Shown one piece after another: positions 59,678 through 64,000 of a stretch of DNA of 64,000 nt (within the stretch, counting starts at the first letter, position 1; every line of letters starts with the position of its first letter). The position numbers were made by a program, and so were the translations under genes. The notes under the pieces were generated by a model. The model did no database searches, had not been told where the DNA came from, and saw only the letters and a list, made by a program, of their open reading frames with translations. This DNA comes from Paramoeba atlantica. Its lineage: Eukaryota > Discosea. Where the stretch lies: positions 310,001-374,000 of the forward strand of contig CDRNVI010000063.1 of the NCBI GenBank assembly GCA_977017575.1. Direction: 5' to 3'.

Positions 59678-59738
59678 ACTCCCCCCGTTTATAATAGCCT
59701 CGGTTCTGCCCAAATGAACCTATAAAGGGAGGATTAAA
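59678..59738. mobile_element. Solo end of a C-tract/foldback element
   Basis: ACTGTACTCCCCCCGTTTATAA then CTATAAAGGGAGGATTAAACG; same architecture as the other C-tract ends. No mate. Confidence 0.45.
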
Positions 59739-59749
59739 CGTTGGCACAG

Positions 59750-59850
59750 AAAGTGTTACAGAGCGAGAATGAGAGCATTGAGTTTAGTGTTACATTGAGT
59801 TTAGAGAAAATGTTACAGAGCCAGAATGAGAGCATTGAGTTTAGTGACCG
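59750..59850 (+). repeat. Two 37-bp direct repeats
   Basis: GTTACAGAGCGAGAATGAGAG and CATTGAGTTTAGTG recur about 65 bp later with one change. Confidence 0.75.
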
Positions 59851-60204
59851 GGAAGGAGGACGCATTCCCACGGGCAAAAGTATCTCATCCTTCGCCACCG
59901 ACATTACCCCTTCCCTTGCCCCTCCAGGTAACGACGCCGTGTCCAGTCGAATCAGTGTCAAACGAATCAGGAATTACGTCAAACGAATCAGTGTCATTAC
60001 CGGCGAACGCGGGTACATGCGCAGCCGAAGTCCCGCTAGGAGAATCGAAAGAAGCAGGAAAGTGGTGTATTCGCATTAAAAGAACGTGCGCTGTCGCAGC
60101 TGATGCTATAAGAACGGCATCAAGCGCCATGTCCGGTGCAGCATTCAATTCTGTAGACGTGCAAATCCCAGAAACAGGCGGGGTCCGGTCGATCTCTCGG
60201 GTCT

Positions 60205-60860
60205 CCGTCATTTGACAATGGAATAGCCGCTGCATCTGGAGAAACGGAGGATCACACAGCACACGAGTTTCAGGATTGTTACTCGCCACAAGATCGACGA
60301 GACCAAAGGGCGGATGGAACAGAAGTGAACACAACTGAAAGCATACGGTTCATAGGAGAGAATAGCGGAGATGGAGATTGGACTGATGAGCTAATAAATT
60401 CTGTCGATGTCAAACATCATTTCCCCATACCGGCAGATGAAATATGGAAACAGTCCAAACAGATCAAAGCGGGAGCCAAGGGCACGATTGCGTGGGTTTT
60501 CGACCGGAAGAGCGAGGTGAACGTATCAATCGGACACGTACGCATAGCAAACGAGGAGGATTAGGAAAGTTATCGATAACTTACCAAGGTGTTTATGGAT
60601 ACCGCGTCGCGGAGGAATTTAAAGGAACACTCCCGCCGCAGGAAAGCGTCAGGGTGTATCGTTTATTGTGGCATCAGGCACCGCCGGCGATCGATGACAT
60701 CGTGCTACGAGACTCCTTCTTGGAAAATCATCAGTTGCCAGAGAGGAAAGGAACTGGAAACGAAGGGATCGACTACCTCCCGATTCCGACAATGCGAACG
60801 ATCAGTCCTGAATTTATTCCGTGCGTCGTGGCGACACTTCGTGACCAGAAGAACTTCGAC
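60205..60860 (+). pseudogene. Coding-like plus-strand remnant ending at LINE copy 2
   Basis: A frame from about 60205 to the stop at 60564 reads FIGENSGDGDWTDELINSVD, and another from about 60562 reads LSITYQGVYGYRVAEEFKG on to about 60860. Both look coding, and the switch between frames suggests a frameshift. The region is cut off by the minus-strand LINE. No family recognised. Confidence 0.3.
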
Positions 60861-63486
60861 CAGAACGTATCCGACGCGCTCTACACGCATGTCGTTCAGC
60901 TGCATCTGCAGAAATACTTGCCTTGCACTTTGTGCAATAGAATGAAGCATGTACTCGAGGTTCGACCACGTGAGGGAGCCCAGCCTTGGTGCATAAATCT
61001 GAAAGCAAACGGATCAGGTGTGTGTGTTTCTTCGTGGTGTTCATACATGAACATTGTGCGCAGCCCGCAACATGATGAAGAAGGCCGTTTCCTTCTTGCT
61101 GTGACCCGCATCCCGGACAATGGCAAATCCCTGAGGCTTTCGGGAGTGATATCCCCAATCGCATCATTATGGAATATCGGAAAAGATAGGGACTGATGTA
61201 ATCATTAGTGGAGACCAAGTGTGAATTCGAGTCCTTTGTTCTGCTAATAACTTCACTTAATCGCTTGTTTGCTTTGATTTCTGACAGCACTTTTGTTTGC
61301 TCTTCGCGAATTGCTTTAGAGGCCTTACTCTTTATTTTCATCGGATTCAAAGTAACGCCACTAACTTTCTCAACAGCTTGTTGACCTACCGGAGCTTTAG
61401 TGGATATTTTATGCTCATCAATAGATCGTCTGGCTGCTTCAAAAAAGTACCGTTGCTTTAAGGTGGACTGAGTGAGACCAAGACCTCCCATTTTTTGCGG
61501 TAGAGTTGCGAGGCGGAGTGAGTCACCTGTGGCGAGAAACCAGTGAGATAATTCTTGATATTTCAACATCGAAGCATTCCGCAATTTTCAGTGTAGCTGC
61601 TGGTTTGTGGACGCGCAAAAAGTAATCCTGTCGTGGAATCGTGCATCGTTGCAACATTGCTAACGAAAGATTGCTTGGGCCCATGATTTGCAAACGTCGA
61701 AAAAGGCATACATGCTTTACTGACTGTCGTACGAGCTTTTCACTAACGTCCTCATTCTCCCCTATGTAGGCGCCTAGGATCTTGACAGATTTCTCCGGTG
61801 ACGATAGACCAGCTTTCTGCAATGCCAATGGACAGTTTTTTGCTCCTTTCTGAAACCACTCTGTTTTATTGCAGTTGACATCAAGTGATAAGTCTTTAGA
61901 AAGTTCTTGAAGATGGAGGAAAGCGGCTTCTAGGGATAAAGTGTTTCGAGATGAAAGCGTGATGTCGTCCATATATGCTCGTATCGTGACTTCAGGAAAA
62001 AGATCGGCTACTTCAGCTAGGATGGGATGTATTAAGCTACAAAAGTAGAGAGATGAGAGCGCTGAACCTTGTCGTACCCCAGATGTGCTTTTGATTGTTG
62101 AATAGAGTGTGTTGTCAGCAAAGAAAAGAAGATCAGATGGCTCGGAGTACTCTAGGAAAAAGAGGCGCATAAATGGTCTGAAAACATCATGCTTTTGAAG
62201 AGTTTATGCAATGGCGATTCTGTTTGGTGTGTTGAATGCGTTGGTGTAATCGACTGTGACGATCTTGTGGTCTGCCTCGTATTCTTCTATCAGTTCATGC
62301 ACAATTTGCTCACACGCATTCTTTTGTAGTATGCCTCGTTGGAAGGGTTGAAAGTGCTTTTTAAGCGCGTCTTCATGTCGTTGCAAAAGAATGATGCCAC
62401 ACACTTTAAGGATGGTCTCTCCTATAGCGACCGCAGCAGTTTATTTATTTGTTTGGGCAAAGCTACTAATCTGCATCTTGTGAGTCGATCACGCACCGAG
62501 TTTGGAATGTCGCCATTGATCACCTCGCGAAACATGTGGCATAAGCAAATGCTGGATTCTTCATCGTCGGCGAGAAGTCGCAACACCGATTCGCTGAAAC
62601 CTGTAGGTCCGGGGGAAGCACCCTTTGCCAATTTGCTGGCTGCTAAGAGGAGTTCGTCTCGTTCAACAATTCCAATGCGCGGAAAGTCAACACTTATCGG
62701 CATTTGAGGCGTTTTCCCGGAAGGATGGAGACTTATTAGAAGAGAAACTTTTTCTTCGATAGTCAGGGGTGATTGTTTGTAGACGTTATCGAGAATACGC
62801 GTTGCTTTGCCTAGGTCTCCTGCTTTGGCCGTTCGTAAAGCATTGCGGATCGCTCGGCGGTCAGTTTCTAACTCTTCTTGTTCTTCTTGGCTGAGCTTGT
62901 CGACGTTGTATTCATATTTACTTTTACTTTTCGGCGCGTGAGTCGTGGCTCGTGTTCGCATTAGCATTTTCCCCACAGTGGTCAAAGCATCTCTCGGAGC
63001 ATTTAGGAACCTGTGCCATAGGGTTTCTTTTTCGGACAGAAGTTGTAAACGAGGATATTCGCGAATTGTCTCTCTGAAAATTGAAACCACATGTACAGCA
63101 AAGGACGGTTCTATTTGAGCTAGCGGTGGAAGTGGTTCCATGTCTCTGTGCGTGTCGGATTCCTTCGTCGTCTCTGACATGCTCTCCGGAAAATTTAGCG
63201 TGTTTACTCCTTTGCTTGGTATTCGATTTATCTTCGTAGCACAGATTTGAAAGACTCGCACTTTGTCAGACTGTGGAAGAAAGAGGTTTCCTTGGGGTCC
63301 GGTTTGTCCTTCAGCAGGGGAGTACGCAATCTTTATACGAACCTGACCTTTCCTTGAGACGCGGGACACTACTTCGCCGACAGAATGAAAAATTTCTTCT
63401 CCGTAGCGGAAGTTCCAAAGGATCTCGCATTGAGTACCGCGGCCCCATTCTGATACAATGTCTTGAACTTGGTCTGGCGCTTTCAA
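60814..63486 (-). pseudogene. LINE-type reverse transcriptase, REL-endonuclease family, copy 2
   Basis: On the minus strand: a 350-residue N-terminal block with ASPGPTGFSES and RLTRCRLVALPK (63486-62422), then palm with RAYMDDITLSSRN (about 61970), LGAYIGENED thumb, RLATLPQKMGGLGL, MMRLGISLP, CHCPGCG...HHVAGC zinc finger and AGLPHVVEPR near 60900. This is the order in LINEs with a restriction-like endonuclease, but that endonuclease is missing, so the 3' end is truncated. The frame changes at least three times (near 62410, 62190 and 61560). Same family as 56903-58190. Confidence 0.8.
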
Positions 63487-64000
63487 AATTCGTGTGCGTG
63501 CCAGCTCACTCTAATAGTCCACGTTTTGAAATTTAGCCGAGGGGCTGTTATGTATTTGCCTGCTGGCCCTTCGGGGCACATAGTTTCTTCGAATTATGTT
63601 TTGTATTCAGAATTTTACATGGGATGGGTATTTACTATTATCTTATATATCCTTGTTAGGTTGTTATTTTACTTCGCTTTAAGTTTTTGTGCCCACCCAC
63701 CAAGCCCCCAGCCATTTGGCCGAGGGTTCCGGTGGGGGGGAATCCCGTTAACAACGTGACACATGATTATTGGTTTTATGCAGGCTTTCTTTTGAACTAT
63801 GTTTGTGCATGTGAATTCTATCTATATATCGTATTATGTGTTCTTTGATTTTGGGACGATTTGGAAGTGTGATTATATTAGTCATAGGTATTTACTTATA
63901 TTTGTTTGTTACTTATAAGTTTCATAGAGCCCCCTCGGCGTGGATTTCATACACAGATCGTCGGATGACATTGTTTCAGATGAGGTACTTAGGCCATCGG
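63487..64000. other. Region upstream of LINE copy 2, to window end
   Basis: T-rich plus-strand DNA with CCGAGGGTTCCGGTGGGGGGG at 63720-63741, a weak match to the hairpin-ended repeat family. No gene recognised. Confidence 0.35.

Noticed and set aside
60860-61196. Long plus-strand ORF continuing from 60444
   Set aside because: Here the minus strand encodes the Cys/His region of the LINE in a better-conserved frame; the plus frame is taken as a shadow.

Overview
The window looks like nuclear DNA of a unicellular eukaryote whose genes are organised like those of kinetoplastids. All seventeen convincing host genes, spread over about 47 kb (6.3-53 kb), lie on the minus strand. None shows an intron, and ORFs of 500-1279 codons are unbroken. 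The iPGM and CCT2 proteins read very like kinetoplastid homologues (recalled, not searched). A euglenozoan, possibly a Perkinsela-like kinetoplastid, fits best, but this is an inference and no spliced-leader gene was found.

Layout. Bases 1-3629 are the end of a 280-bp satellite array. A Merlin DNA transposon with a perfect 8-bp target duplication follows (3.77-4.99 kb), then a possible second Merlin-like remnant. Two MATE transporter paralogues (6.3-7.9 and 12.7-14.3 kb) flank a 4.8-kb island of small repeats and short plus-strand ORFs. From 14.6 to 33.5 kb is a gene-rich block: clamp-loader subunit RFC2, a DGAT2-type acyltransferase, a 1279-residue DEDDh exonuclease protein, the E2 enzyme UBC13, an alpha/beta-hydrolase-like protein, chaperonin CCT2, a probable organellar helical-repeat protein, a small unknown and phosphoglycerate mutase iPGM. 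From 33.7 to 43.6 kb is a repeat island: Tc1/mariner pieces, MITEs, a tRNA-derived SINE, G-rich hairpin-ended repeats and a decayed tyrosine-recombinase element. One leucine-rich-repeat gene lies inside this island and another just beyond it. From 43.6 to 53 kb are four more host genes, including a 915-residue coiled-coil protein. From 53 to 64 kb the DNA is almost all mobile elements: two decayed LINE-type elements with a restriction-like endonuclease domain and a five-deep nest of inverted-repeat elements.

The identified genes are mostly housekeeping: replication, repair signalling, protein folding, lipid synthesis, glycolysis and membrane transport. They do not form a pathway; their common strand suggests co-transcription rather than co-function. 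The most unusual content is the mobile DNA. It includes a diverse set of TA-targeting elements whose ends combine a C-tract with a foldback, an element with 6-bp target duplications enclosing a reverse-transcriptase ORF, and nested insertions that give a relative chronology.
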